From Bacteroidota bacterium (GTDB lineage Bacteria > Bacteroidota > Bacteroidia > 2-12-FULL-35-15): a stretch of 64,000 nt of DNA. Below are positions 1-7,518 of this stretch, one piece after another. Position 1 is the first letter of the stretch; every line of letters starts with the position of its first letter. Where the stretch lies: NCBI GenBank assembly GCA_023251805.1, contig JAHEYB010000005.1, positions 27,839 to 91,838 of the forward strand. Reading direction: 5' to 3'. A program made the translations under genes and the position numbers. A model generated the notes under the pieces. That model did no database searches, had not been told where the DNA came from, and worked only from the letters and a program-made list of their open reading frames with translations.

Positions 1-889
1 ACCAAGTTCCTACAATTGAGAAAACAATTCCTAAACCGCAAATCACCATTGGCAATAAGATTGGAGACATACCGCCAAAATTATCCGCTACTACAATCTC
101 TTGTCCCAATACCATTGTTGCCAAAATAGTCGCAACATAAGAACCAAATAAATCGGCACCCATACCAGCAACATCACCAACGTTATCTCCAACGTTATCA
201 GCAATGGTTGCGGGATTACGAACATCATCTTCAGGAATTCCTGCTTCTACTTTACCAACTAAATCGGCACCTACGTCAGCCGCTTTTGTATAAATACCAC
301 CACCCACACGTGCAAACAATGCGATAGATTCTGCTCCTAAAGAAAATCCTGTTAATACTTCAACAGCTGTTTTAACAGTGTTTTCACCCAAGCCGGCAAA
401 AATGGAAAGAAAGGCTATAAACAAACCTCCTAAACCCAACACCGCTAAACCTGCAACACCTAAACCCATTACCGTTCCACCGGTGAAAGAAACTTTTAAT
501 GCTTGTTTTAAACTTGTACGAGCTGCTTGTGTTGTACGAACGTTTGCTTTGGTAGCCACCTTCATACCAATGTATCCTGCTGTTGCAGAAAACACAGCAC
601 CTATAATAAATGCGATGGAGATAATCCAACTGGAGTGAATTTCTTTTCCATTCACTTCATGAATTGTTCCTGAATATGCTAATAAAATAGCTGCAAACAA
701 AACAAATACACTTAACACTTTCCACTCTGCTTTTAAAAATGCCATTGCCCCATCGGCAATATAACCCGCAAGCTCTTGCATATTTTTATCTCCGGCATCC
801 TGTTTACTAACCCAAGCCGATTTAATTGCCATAACTAACAATCCTAAAATCCCTAATGCGGGCACTAAATAAATTACGTATTGATTCAT
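1..889 (-). CDS. hppA: Membrane-bound ion-translocating pyrophosphatase, N-terminal part (runs off the window start)
   Basis: About 296 N-terminal residues of a membrane-integral pyrophosphatase, which couples PPi hydrolysis to H+ or Na+ pumping across the inner membrane. The protein starts MNQYVIYLVPALGILG at position 889 and shows several hydrophobic helices. The family hallmark is the acidic PPi/Mg-binding stretch GGGIYTKAADVGADLVGKVE followed by IPEDDVRNPATIADNVGDNVGD, which contains the repeated DNVGD motif. The C-terminal half lies outside the window. The residues that separate K+-dependent from K+-independent types, and Na+ from H+ pumps, are therefore not visible. No partner gene is adjacent. 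Family assignment is very secure; ion specificity is unknown. Confidence 0.95.
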   Translation of the reverse strand, partial: MNQYVIYLVPALGILGLLVMAIKSAWVSKQDAGDKNMQELAGYIADGAMAFLKAEWKVLSVFVLFAAILLAYSGTIHEVNGKEIHSSWIISIAFIIGAVFSATAGYIGMKVATKANVRTTQAARTSLKQALKVSFTGGTVMGLGVAGLAVLGLGGLFIAFLSIFAGLGENTVKTAVEVLTGFSLGAESIALFARVGGGIYTKAADVGADLVGKVEAGIPEDDVRNPATIADNVGDNVGDVAGMGADLFGSYVATILATMVLGQEIVVADNFGGMSPILLPMVICGLGIVFSIVGTW

Positions 890-1149
890 ACTATTGCTAT
901 TAATTTAAATATTAAAAATTCTATTGCTCATTAATCATATCCTACCAATGAACCCCTTTTTATTTGGGGTGCAAACTTATGCAAAATATAGTAAATATCA
1001 AAAAGTATTGATTTTTAGACACTTATAAGTAAAAAAAAGGGGGTAATAGGTTAAACGAATTCGTTCAGACACAAGCCTGAATAGTGTATTGGATATGGCA
1101 TAAGTATGATTAAAGAAGAGCCAAAGCACCCCAATAAATATTCAAGCCT

Positions 1150-3447
1150 TTAATCAAGAGCTCTTTTGTTGAAAATGATGTATCCGAAATGGAAAAGAAT
1201 GGAGACCGGATCTTTAACTTGATCGTAGTAATTAGCGCTTATACTCATTGGGCCCACTGGCGTATGCCATACAAAACCCATTGTTGCCACATAATGTTGC
1301 AAAGCAAAGGGAATTCCGAACTCTGTTTTTAAATCTTGTGTCTTAATCAATACCTGATAGGGCTGGTAAATATAACCTTCTACCCTAAATTCTACGGTTT
1401 TACGAATATTGATTACAAATTTTAATCCGCCTGCTACATATTTATGTGTTCTATAATTTTCATTGAAGATGGTTCGGCTATCGGGTGTTGGTTGAAATGC
1501 CTGGGCAGATAAAATACTGGATGTGTAATTTTGAAAGAGGGTTTGGGTTGAATATACTCCTTCTCCAAAGAGCCCAATTTTAAATTTTCCTTTTCTATTA
1601 AAATAACGTTCGCCTGTTAGTTTAAAAACAACCCACTCGTGGTGATTTGAATTTTCACTTGTATCTACGGAGGTGGAACCAGGAGTATTTATTTCCAATC
1701 CGTAAACATACCTACCGCTTATTCTTAAATACTCGCCTTGATTCGCATATTGTTTTCTATTAAGTGAGTTAATTTCATAATACGCCTGTCCGGTAACTAA
1801 ATCAAAATTTGTTTGATCGGCCGTATCCAATTGAACAAAGAATGGTGTTTGATAATATCTGTCGGTGATGCGTGCTACTCCTGCCCCACCAACAATTCGT
1901 CCTTTTTTTCCTGTAGGAAAACCAATGTTTAAATTACCATGCTCTTCACTTTGTATCAAGTAAGCGGGTTTGGTATCTTCTAAAAATGCGCTGCTACTTT
2001 TGTAATAATCCCATTTGTTCCAGGTAACTCCCGGCTCAATAAAAATGGGAACTCTGGAAGGAAAATCAAACCGTGTTTTTAACTGAACGGAGCTATATAG
2101 TTTTCCAAAATAAGCATTGGCCATAATTCCTGCAGCAAATTTTCCAAGGTAATTATATTGCAAACCCAAGTATCCATCACTAATCGGGCGGTTCGAAAAA
2201 TTACCACCAAAATCAGTAATTAAGTTGCGTTCTTTTTTAATTCGCAAATACAAATCATAATATCCTGTTTGTTCATTGAATTTTGCTTTCGGATAAATGT
2301 ATTTAATCTTGTTATCAGCGGCCAACCGGAAATAGCCATTTTTTATATCTTCCAAAGTCACCAATTTCTTTTTATGTCGCAATACTTTTTGAACGTACTC
2401 CGATTGCTTTTTCGTTAATCCTTCGATGTAAATATTATCAAATAACATTGTAGGCTGCGAACCTTTAAAATTGCTTCGTTTTATTTCCAGATTTTCTTTT
2501 GTTACTCTATTTTCTACATAGGTTTTAATAAAATCCATTTGTCGCATTGCCGCAGTATAACCACTATCAATCAATGGTTGCACATTTCCAAATTCAAACA
2601 AACCAACATCCGTCTTAGGTTCAATAATTACTCCTCCTTCACATAAAATATCGTAATTGGATTTACTTTGAAGCATCGATTTTATTTGCGAAAGTAAATT
2701 ATCTTCATCGGGTGGCGGGTTATTTCCACTCACATTGCTTCCAATCATAAAATCAGGGAAACATTCATCGTACATTACATTCGCAGGAAAGTTATTGTAC
2801 AAACCTCCGTCAAATAATAATTTACCATCTACTAAAATAGGTTTGATATAAAAAGGATAAGACATAGAAGCACGAACAGCTTCCGCTAAATCACCTTTTC
2901 TGAAAATAACAGATTCTTTTTTTTCAATATCGGAGGCAACACAACGGAAAGGAACAAACAAACTATCAAAATCGTAGTTCGCATATGCAGCTGGTCCGGC
3001 TGCTAATTCCATCATCCCAAAATCCATCGCCACGGGTGAAATTAAATTGGTTGGAAGTGTAGATACAAAAGCGGAATCAAGAGAAAGTTTAAATGTTATC
3101 CAGGAAGCATTATCATCGGTACGTTTAAAATAATACGCATATTTTTGATCAACAATTCCTTCCGACCAGTTTTTAAAACGTTCCGTTTTTACAAGTGCCT
3201 CCAATTGATTAGGAGAATATCCCATAGCATACATGGAGCCAACCAATGCACCCATAGATGTTCCGGTGATGTAATCAATTGGAATATTATTTTCCTCTAA
3301 TGCTTTTAATACACCAATATGTGCTATTCCACTGGCAGCGCCACCGCTCAAAACAACCCCTACTTTTTGTGCTTTTAGAGAATTTGGAGAAAAGAATAGC
3401 AACAGGAAGATGGCACTAAAAAGTAATATCTGCTTTAAAAAAGTCAT
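1150..3447 (-). CDS. Patatin-like phospholipase fused to an outer-membrane beta-barrel
   Basis: 765 residues with a signal peptide (about 1-26, ending LKA-Q). The patatin lipase domain covers about 28-230. It has the oxyanion loop GGAASG (35-40), the nucleophile elbow GTSMG with Ser64, and the dyad Asp213 in DGG. A POTRA-like segment (FDNIYIEGL) follows near 335-410, and then a long C-terminal region of alternating beta-strand pattern typical of Omp85/BamA-type 16-strand barrels. This architecture matches type Vd-like patatin autotransporters (PlpD family). The likely role is an acyl hydrolase held at the outer membrane; whether the lipase domain faces the periplasm or the surface cannot be read from sequence. 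It is monocistronic, with no obvious terminator. Confidence 0.9.
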   Translation of the reverse strand: MTFLKQILLFSAIFLLLFFSPNSLKAQKVGVVLSGGAASGIAHIGVLKALEENNIPIDYITGTSMGALVGSMYAMGYSPNQLEALVKTERFKNWSEGIVDQKYAYYFKRTDDNASWITFKLSLDSAFVSTLPTNLISPVAMDFGMMELAAGPAAYANYDFDSLFVPFRCVASDIEKKESVIFRKGDLAEAVRASMSYPFYIKPILVDGKLLFDGGLYNNFPANVMYDECFPDFMIGSNVSGNNPPPDEDNLLSQIKSMLQSKSNYDILCEGGVIIEPKTDVGLFEFGNVQPLIDSGYTAAMRQMDFIKTYVENRVTKENLEIKRSNFKGSQPTMLFDNIYIEGLTKKQSEYVQKVLRHKKKLVTLEDIKNGYFRLAADNKIKYIYPKAKFNEQTGYYDLYLRIKKERNLITDFGGNFSNRPISDGYLGLQYNYLGKFAAGIMANAYFGKLYSSVQLKTRFDFPSRVPIFIEPGVTWNKWDYYKSSSAFLEDTKPAYLIQSEEHGNLNIGFPTGKKGRIVGGAGVARITDRYYQTPFFVQLDTADQTNFDLVTGQAYYEINSLNRKQYANQGEYLRISGRYVYGLEINTPGSTSVDTSENSNHHEWVVFKLTGERYFNRKGKFKIGLFGEGVYSTQTLFQNYTSSILSAQAFQPTPDSRTIFNENYRTHKYVAGGLKFVINIRKTVEFRVEGYIYQPYQVLIKTQDLKTEFGIPFALQHYVATMGFVWHTPVGPMSISANYYDQVKDPVSILFHFGYIIFNKRALD

Positions 3448-3514
3448 CGTTTTTTTGTTGCTTTACAAAGCTAGCAATAATATTGGAAGATTGGGAAAAG
3501 CTCTCATCATTAAA

Positions 3515-3654
3515 AACACACCCCTAACCCCTCCCTAGAGGGGAATACATTCCTTTAAATTTTAAAATATAGTTTCAAATCAAATTATTAAATTGTAAAA
3601 TAATTTTTATTATAGTAGTAGCAATTCCCCTCTAGAGAGGGGTTAGGGGTGTGT
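3515..3654. repeat. Inverted-repeat element with near-perfect 31-bp arms
   Basis: Arm 1 (3516-3546) contains ACACACCCCTAACCCCTC followed by CCTAGAGGGGAAT. Arm 2 (3624-3654) is its reverse complement with one mismatch. Each arm is itself palindromic around TCTAGAG flanked by CCCC/GGGG. An AT-rich core of about 77 bp separates them and no open reading frame is present. A related palindrome of the same C-rich type lies inside the next gene at 4036-4065. It looks like a MITE/REP-type non-autonomous element. Confidence 0.75.
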
Positions 3655-3674
3655 AATCGTATTCCCTATGCTGA

Positions 3675-4484
3675 TTAGACGCAAATACTATCAATAAGTT
3701 GCTTAAAATATTCCGGAGCTTTTAGCAATCGGGAACCATACCAGGAAAAAAGCTCTCCATCAACGATTAAAATCTTTGCATTCGGACAAATTGCTTGAAA
3801 TTCCTGAATGTGTTTTTCTTTGAATGGATAAGGTTCGGAGGATAATAAAATAACCTGAGGATTTGCCTCCTCAATTTGTTTTGCATTCACTTCAGGATAA
3901 CGTTCTATCTCAAAAGCATTTTTAAATCCGCATACTTTTAACATTTCGTTTATAAAAGTGTTATTTCCTGCAACCATATATGGATTGTTCCAGATGAAAT
4001 AGGCTGTTCGGATTTGAGAATGAACATTCGAGAAATCCTCCCCCTGCCCCCTCCAGAGGGGGACAAACTCCGATTCAATTTTAAGTTTTAAATTAGTCGC
4101 TTGCTGTTGTTTTCCAACCAGTGTTCCAACACGCATAATCATATCGTACGCATCTTTCAAATTATAAATATCACTCATCCATACATTGTAGTGTTTCATA
4201 AGAGCCTGAATCTGCTCTTGCTCATTCTCTTCTTTGTTGCCAATAATCAAATCGGGTTGCAAAGCTTTTATTTTTTCGAAATCATATTTTTTTGTGCCAC
4301 CAACTCGGGTTTTCGAGCGAAACCATTCTTCGGGATGAATGCAAAACTTTGTGATACCTACTACTTCATCGCGCAAGCCTAAATCGTAGAGTAATTCGGT
4401 TTGTGATGGAACGAGGGAGATTATCCTTTGAGGTTTCGAAGGGAGATTTATTTTACGATTGAGTTGGTCGGTGAATGAGTTCAA
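3675..4484 (-). CDS. BtuF-like helical-backbone metal/cobalamin receptor domain protein
   Basis: 269 residues of the TroA/BtuF-type substrate-binding fold. The N-terminal lobe has PQRIISLVPSQTELLYDLGL and EVVGITKFCIHP, the linker helix lies around 120-140, and the C-terminal lobe contains WNNPYMVAGNNTFINEML and EANPQVILLSSEPYPF. No signal peptide or lipobox is seen, which is unusual for an ABC-transporter binding protein; cytoplasmic homologues of this type are common in Bacteroidota. The start codon is TTG at 4484; no in-frame ATG lies near it, and it abuts an inverted repeat. About 12 residues (VPLWRGQGEDFS, near 140-152) are encoded by an in-frame palindromic repeat. No transporter genes are adjacent, so the ligand is unknown. 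Confidence 0.8.
   Translation of the reverse strand: MNSFTDQLNRKINLPSKPQRIISLVPSQTELLYDLGLRDEVVGITKFCIHPEEWFRSKTRVGGTKKYDFEKIKALQPDLIIGNKEENEQEQIQALMKHYNVWMSDIYNLKDAYDMIMRVGTLVGKQQQATNLKLKIESEFVPLWRGQGEDFSNVHSQIRTAYFIWNNPYMVAGNNTFINEMLKVCGFKNAFEIERYPEVNAKQIEEANPQVILLSSEPYPFKEKHIQEFQAICPNAKILIVDGELFSWYGSRLLKAPEYFKQLIDSICV
4036..4065. repeat. C-rich palindromic repeat inserted in frame in the BtuF-like gene
   Basis: The plus strand reads CCTCCCCCTGCCCCCTCC then AGAGGGGGAC. This is a G/C-tract palindrome clearly different in composition from the AT-rich gene around it and similar to the intergenic element at 3515-3654. It adds residues between two well-conserved parts of the binding-protein fold without breaking the frame. 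Confidence 0.65.
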
Positions 4485-4612
4485 AAGTTTTAAGGTTGGA
4501 AAGTTTTAAAGTTCTATCACTAGTAAGAACGAGTCAAAAGGTACTATAGAAAATCTGAAGTCTATCGTAAAGAAAAACTGAACCTTCTAACTTTCCAACC
4601 TTTCAACTTTTC
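4485..4612. repeat. Inverted repeat between the BtuF-like gene and cbs
   Basis: AAGGTTGGAAAGTT at 4492-4505 is matched exactly by its reverse complement AACTTTCCAACCTT at 4589-4602. Weaker pairing extends both arms to about 30 bp. The left arm touches the TTG start of the upstream-oriented gene and the right arm reaches the stop of cbs. It fills the whole intergenic space; transcribed, it could form a long hairpin. Confidence 0.6.
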
Positions 4613-4615
4613 AAA

Positions 4616-5992
4616 CTACTTCGTAAGTGCGTTGATAATATCGTAACGTGTAATAATATACGTTTTATCCAATTTAAAATCTTTTACCAAAACTGCAGGA
4701 TTCGTGTCTGTAATCATGGCGGATAAAGAATCAATCGGAGCGGAAATATCCACAAAAGGAAATGCCGGTTGCATAATCGTTTCAATTTTTTGTCCTTTTA
4801 TTTCAGGGTTTGCAACAACTTTCTGATACAATAAACTCTCGTTCAAAGAACCTACTATTCTACCACCATTGGTAACCGGAATTTGTGAAATATCCATTTT
4901 ACTCATCACTTTTACTGCATTTCCAACAGTGTCGTTGCTTTCAACTGTAATCAATTTTCCATTGGTATTGTTGTTCACCAAATCTTTTGCTTCCAATCCT
5001 TTTTTATCAAAGAATCCTTTTTCCATCATCCATTCATCGTTGAACATTTTTCCTAAATAACGTGTTCCATGATCGTGGAAAATTACAACTACTACATCGC
5101 CTTCTTTTAATTCGTCTTTCAACTGTAATAATCCAGCCATTGCCGAACCTGCTGAGTTTCCTGCAAAAATACCTTCACGCTTTGTAATTTCACGTGTCAT
5201 AATTGCAGCATCCTTATCTGTTACTTTTTCAAAACGATCGATAATACTAAAGTCTACATTTGCAGGTAAAAAATCTTCTCCAATTCCTTCTGTGATGTAA
5301 GGATAAATTTCATTTTTATCAAAAACACCTGTCTCTTTGTATTTTTTAAAAACCGAACCATATGTATCAATTCCCCATATTTTGATATTCGGATTTTTTT
5401 CTTTCAAATATTTTCCTGTTCCACAAATTGTTCCACCTGTTCCCACACCAACTACCAAATGGGTAATTTTCCCTTCTGTTTGTTCCCAAATTTCGGGACC
5501 GGTTTGTTCGTAATGTGCTTGTGAATTGCTTAAGTTATCATACTGATTCGGTTTCCAAGAATTTTCCACCTCTGCCACCAAGCGTGATGACACAGAATAA
5601 TAGGAACGTGGATCTTCAGGTTCAACATCAGTTGGACAAACAATTACATCAGCTCCAAAAGCCCTTAAAGCATCTACTTTTTCTTTAGATTGTTTATCGG
5701 TAGTGGTAAAAATACATTTGTATCCTTTTATAATAGCAGCTATTGCCAACCCCATTCCTGTGTTTCCACTGGTTCCTTCAATAATAGTTCCACCCGGTTT
5801 TAATCTTCCATCTTTCTCAGCATCTTCAATCATTTTCAAAGCCATCCGATCCTTGATAGAGTTACCAGGATTAAAGGTTTCCACTTTGGCATACACCGTT
5901 GCCCTAATTCCTTTTGTTACATTATTGATGCGAACCAATGGAGTATTTCCAATCGTATCTAAAATAGTGTTGCTTGCTTTTCTGAATGACAT
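4616..5992 (-). CDS. cbs: Cystathionine beta-synthase (PLP enzyme with C-terminal CBS domain pair)
   Basis: 459 residues from the chosen start. The fold-type II PLP domain has GNTPLVRINN (15-24), the Schiff-base lysine Lys47 in NSIKDR, the phosphate/substrate loop EGTSGNTGMG (72-81) and the glycine-rich VGTGGTICGTG loop. The motif EGIGEDFLP is typical of cystathionine beta-synthase rather than O-acetylserine sulfhydrylase. Two CBS modules follow (about 335-459), usually regulatory. The animal-type N-terminal haem domain is absent. The expected reaction is serine plus homocysteine to cystathionine. An in-frame ATG at 6043 would add 17 residues (MSLRAKSRSNGRKKTTS) encoded partly by a palindromic repeat; I prefer the ATG at 5992, where homology begins. 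Confidence 0.9.
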   Translation of the reverse strand: MSFRKASNTILDTIGNTPLVRINNVTKGIRATVYAKVETFNPGNSIKDRMALKMIEDAEKDGRLKPGGTIIEGTSGNTGMGLAIAAIIKGYKCIFTTTDKQSKEKVDALRAFGADVIVCPTDVEPEDPRSYYSVSSRLVAEVENSWKPNQYDNLSNSQAHYEQTGPEIWEQTEGKITHLVVGVGTGGTICGTGKYLKEKNPNIKIWGIDTYGSVFKKYKETGVFDKNEIYPYITEGIGEDFLPANVDFSIIDRFEKVTDKDAAIMTREITKREGIFAGNSAGSAMAGLLQLKDELKEGDVVVVIFHDHGTRYLGKMFNDEWMMEKGFFDKKGLEAKDLVNNNTNGKLITVESNDTVGNAVKVMSKMDISQIPVTNGGRIVGSLNESLLYQKVVANPEIKGQKIETIMQPAFPFVDISAPIDSLSAMITDTNPAVLVKDFKLDKTYIITRYDIINALTK

Positions 5993-6015
5993 ACTTGTAG
6001 TTTTTTTGCGCCCAT

Positions 6016-6041
6016 TGCTTCTCGACTTCGCTCGAAGTGAC
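6016..6041. repeat. REP-type palindrome (CTTCGAC/GTCAC family)
   Basis: The motif CTTCTCGACTTCGCTCGAAG followed by TGAC resembles the elements at 15280, 23453 and 52749 (consensus CTTCGACT..GCTCAG..TGAC). It lies just upstream of cbs and would encode the extra N-terminal residues if translation began at 6043. Confidence 0.6.
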
Positions 6042-6094
6042 ATGATCAGGGTGACAACTTTATTTATTTTTTTAATGCTGCGAAAATACGAAAT

Positions 6095-6226
6095 GGAACG
6101 CGGATGACGCTGAAAAAAGGGATAAAAAAACGGATTTTTATTTTTTTTGTTCTAATTTCTAATCGAAACCTGCGAAAATCATTGTTTTCCGTTTAACCTG
6201 CCTGCCGGCAGGCAGGTCCGCGTTCC
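6095..6226. repeat. MITE-like element with terminal inverted repeats and an internal 20-bp palindrome
   Basis: GGAACGCGGA at 6095-6104 pairs with TCCGCGTTCC at 6217-6226. A perfect 20-bp palindrome, CCTGCCTGCCGGCAGGCAGG, sits at 6197-6216 just inside the right end. The interior is AT-rich and non-coding. The GC-rich ends contrast sharply with the surrounding DNA. Confidence 0.7.
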
Positions 6227-6239
6227 TACCAGGTTCCTA

Positions 6240-7493
6240 TCAACTAAATCGAATCGCCTTAACGGGAGTAATCTTAGAAATAATAAAGCTTGGAATAATT
6301 AGCATCAACACGCAACAAATTGCAGTACCTGCATTTAACAAAACGATATCCCAAAAATTCAAATTGATTGGTATTTGAGAAATGTAATATACTTTTTCAT
6401 CCAACTTAAAAATTCCGCAATATTGTTGAACAAGCGCAATGACTATCCCGAAAATATTTCCCCACAACATTCCTTTTCCAATAAGGTACATCGAATTGTA
6501 TAAAAATATTTTTTGCACACTTCCATTTGTTGCACCCATAGCTTTTAAAATTCCAATCATGTTGGTGCGTTCTAAAATCAAAACCAACAAAGTAGAAATC
6601 ATATTTATTCCCGCAACAATTACCATCAGAATTAAAACTACCATCACATTTATATCAATCATATCCAACCAGGAAAAAATTGCCGGATTGGTTTGCTTAA
6701 TTGTCATTGCAACCAACCCCTGACCAATAAGTGCATCCACATCGTACCCTATTTCATCAATTTTTTTATAATCTTTTATCGCAATTTCAAAACCAGCTAC
6801 TTGATCATCTTTCCAGCCATTCATTTTTTGAATCCTTCTAATATCCGTCAACACAAGTGTATGATCAATGTCTTCCAAACCTGTTTCATAAATGCCCGAA
6901 ATGTAAAAATCTTTCCCGCTCGTTTCTGTCCGTATTTTTGTTCCAACACTGTCAAATCTATCCACAATAAAATAAATAATCATTTTATCATTTAGCTTGA
7001 GGCTTAATTTATCACTTAAATATTTTGAAATCACAATGCTTTTAGAAACGGTATCGCCTAAAACAAATCCTTTTCCTTCTACAAAACTCTTATCTATAAA
7101 TGTCCAATCGTAATCGGTATCAATTCCCTTCAACAAAATCCCTTCATTATCAGTATTTGTTTTTACAATCCCATTTTTGGTAGCATAAACCGAAAAATGA
7201 TTGATAGCTGTATTGGCTTTTAAGTCGTTTAAAAAAGGTTGGATTTTGCTGATGGGCTTAGGCTCGGCACTAACATTATTGTCGTAATTGGAAATTTGAA
7301 TGTGGGAGTTAAAACCTATTAATTTGGCTTTTATCTCGTTTTGAAAACCTGTAACCACCGCCACTGCCAATATCATAACCGCCAATCCGAGTGTTATTCC
7401 TAACATCGAAATGCGCACAATTGGGCGCGAAAGTTGATTGGAGGCGTTTGAACCCGAAAGGATTCGTTTTGCTATAAAGCGTTCGATGCTCAA
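6240..7493 (-). CDS. LolC/LolE-type ABC transporter permease (FtsX family)
   Basis: 417 residues with the LolC/E layout: an N-terminal membrane helix after IAKRILSG (about 27-48), a large periplasmic domain (about 50-270), then three C-terminal helices around 275-305, 320-350 and 375-405. The LAVMILAVAVVTGFQNEI stretch and LVLILERTNMIGILKAMGAT are diagnostic of lipoprotein-releasing permeases. These work with a LolD-type ATPase to extract lipoproteins from the inner membrane; no ATPase gene lies nearby, as is common in Bacteroidota. Translation starts at TTG 7493 in ..TTGAGCATCGAACGC, the only start near the conserved N-terminus. It is divergent from the NamZ-like gene with about 25 bp between starts, so the two probably share a promoter region. 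Confidence 0.88.
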   Translation of the reverse strand: MSIERFIAKRILSGSNASNQLSRPIVRISMLGITLGLAVMILAVAVVTGFQNEIKAKLIGFNSHIQISNYDNNVSAEPKPISKIQPFLNDLKANTAINHFSVYATKNGIVKTNTDNEGILLKGIDTDYDWTFIDKSFVEGKGFVLGDTVSKSIVISKYLSDKLSLKLNDKMIIYFIVDRFDSVGTKIRTETSGKDFYISGIYETGLEDIDHTLVLTDIRRIQKMNGWKDDQVAGFEIAIKDYKKIDEIGYDVDALIGQGLVAMTIKQTNPAIFSWLDMIDINVMVVLILMVIVAGINMISTLLVLILERTNMIGILKAMGATNGSVQKIFLYNSMYLIGKGMLWGNIFGIVIALVQQYCGIFKLDEKVYYISQIPINLNFWDIVLLNAGTAICCVLMLIIPSFIISKITPVKAIRFS

Positions 7494-7518
7494 AATTTAT
7501 TAGCTTTGTTTGGATTAA

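Noticed and set aside
378..638. Open frames on both strands over the pyrophosphatase gene
   Set aside because: They lie within the conserved coding frame of the membrane pyrophosphatase and have no motifs or start context; they are shadows.
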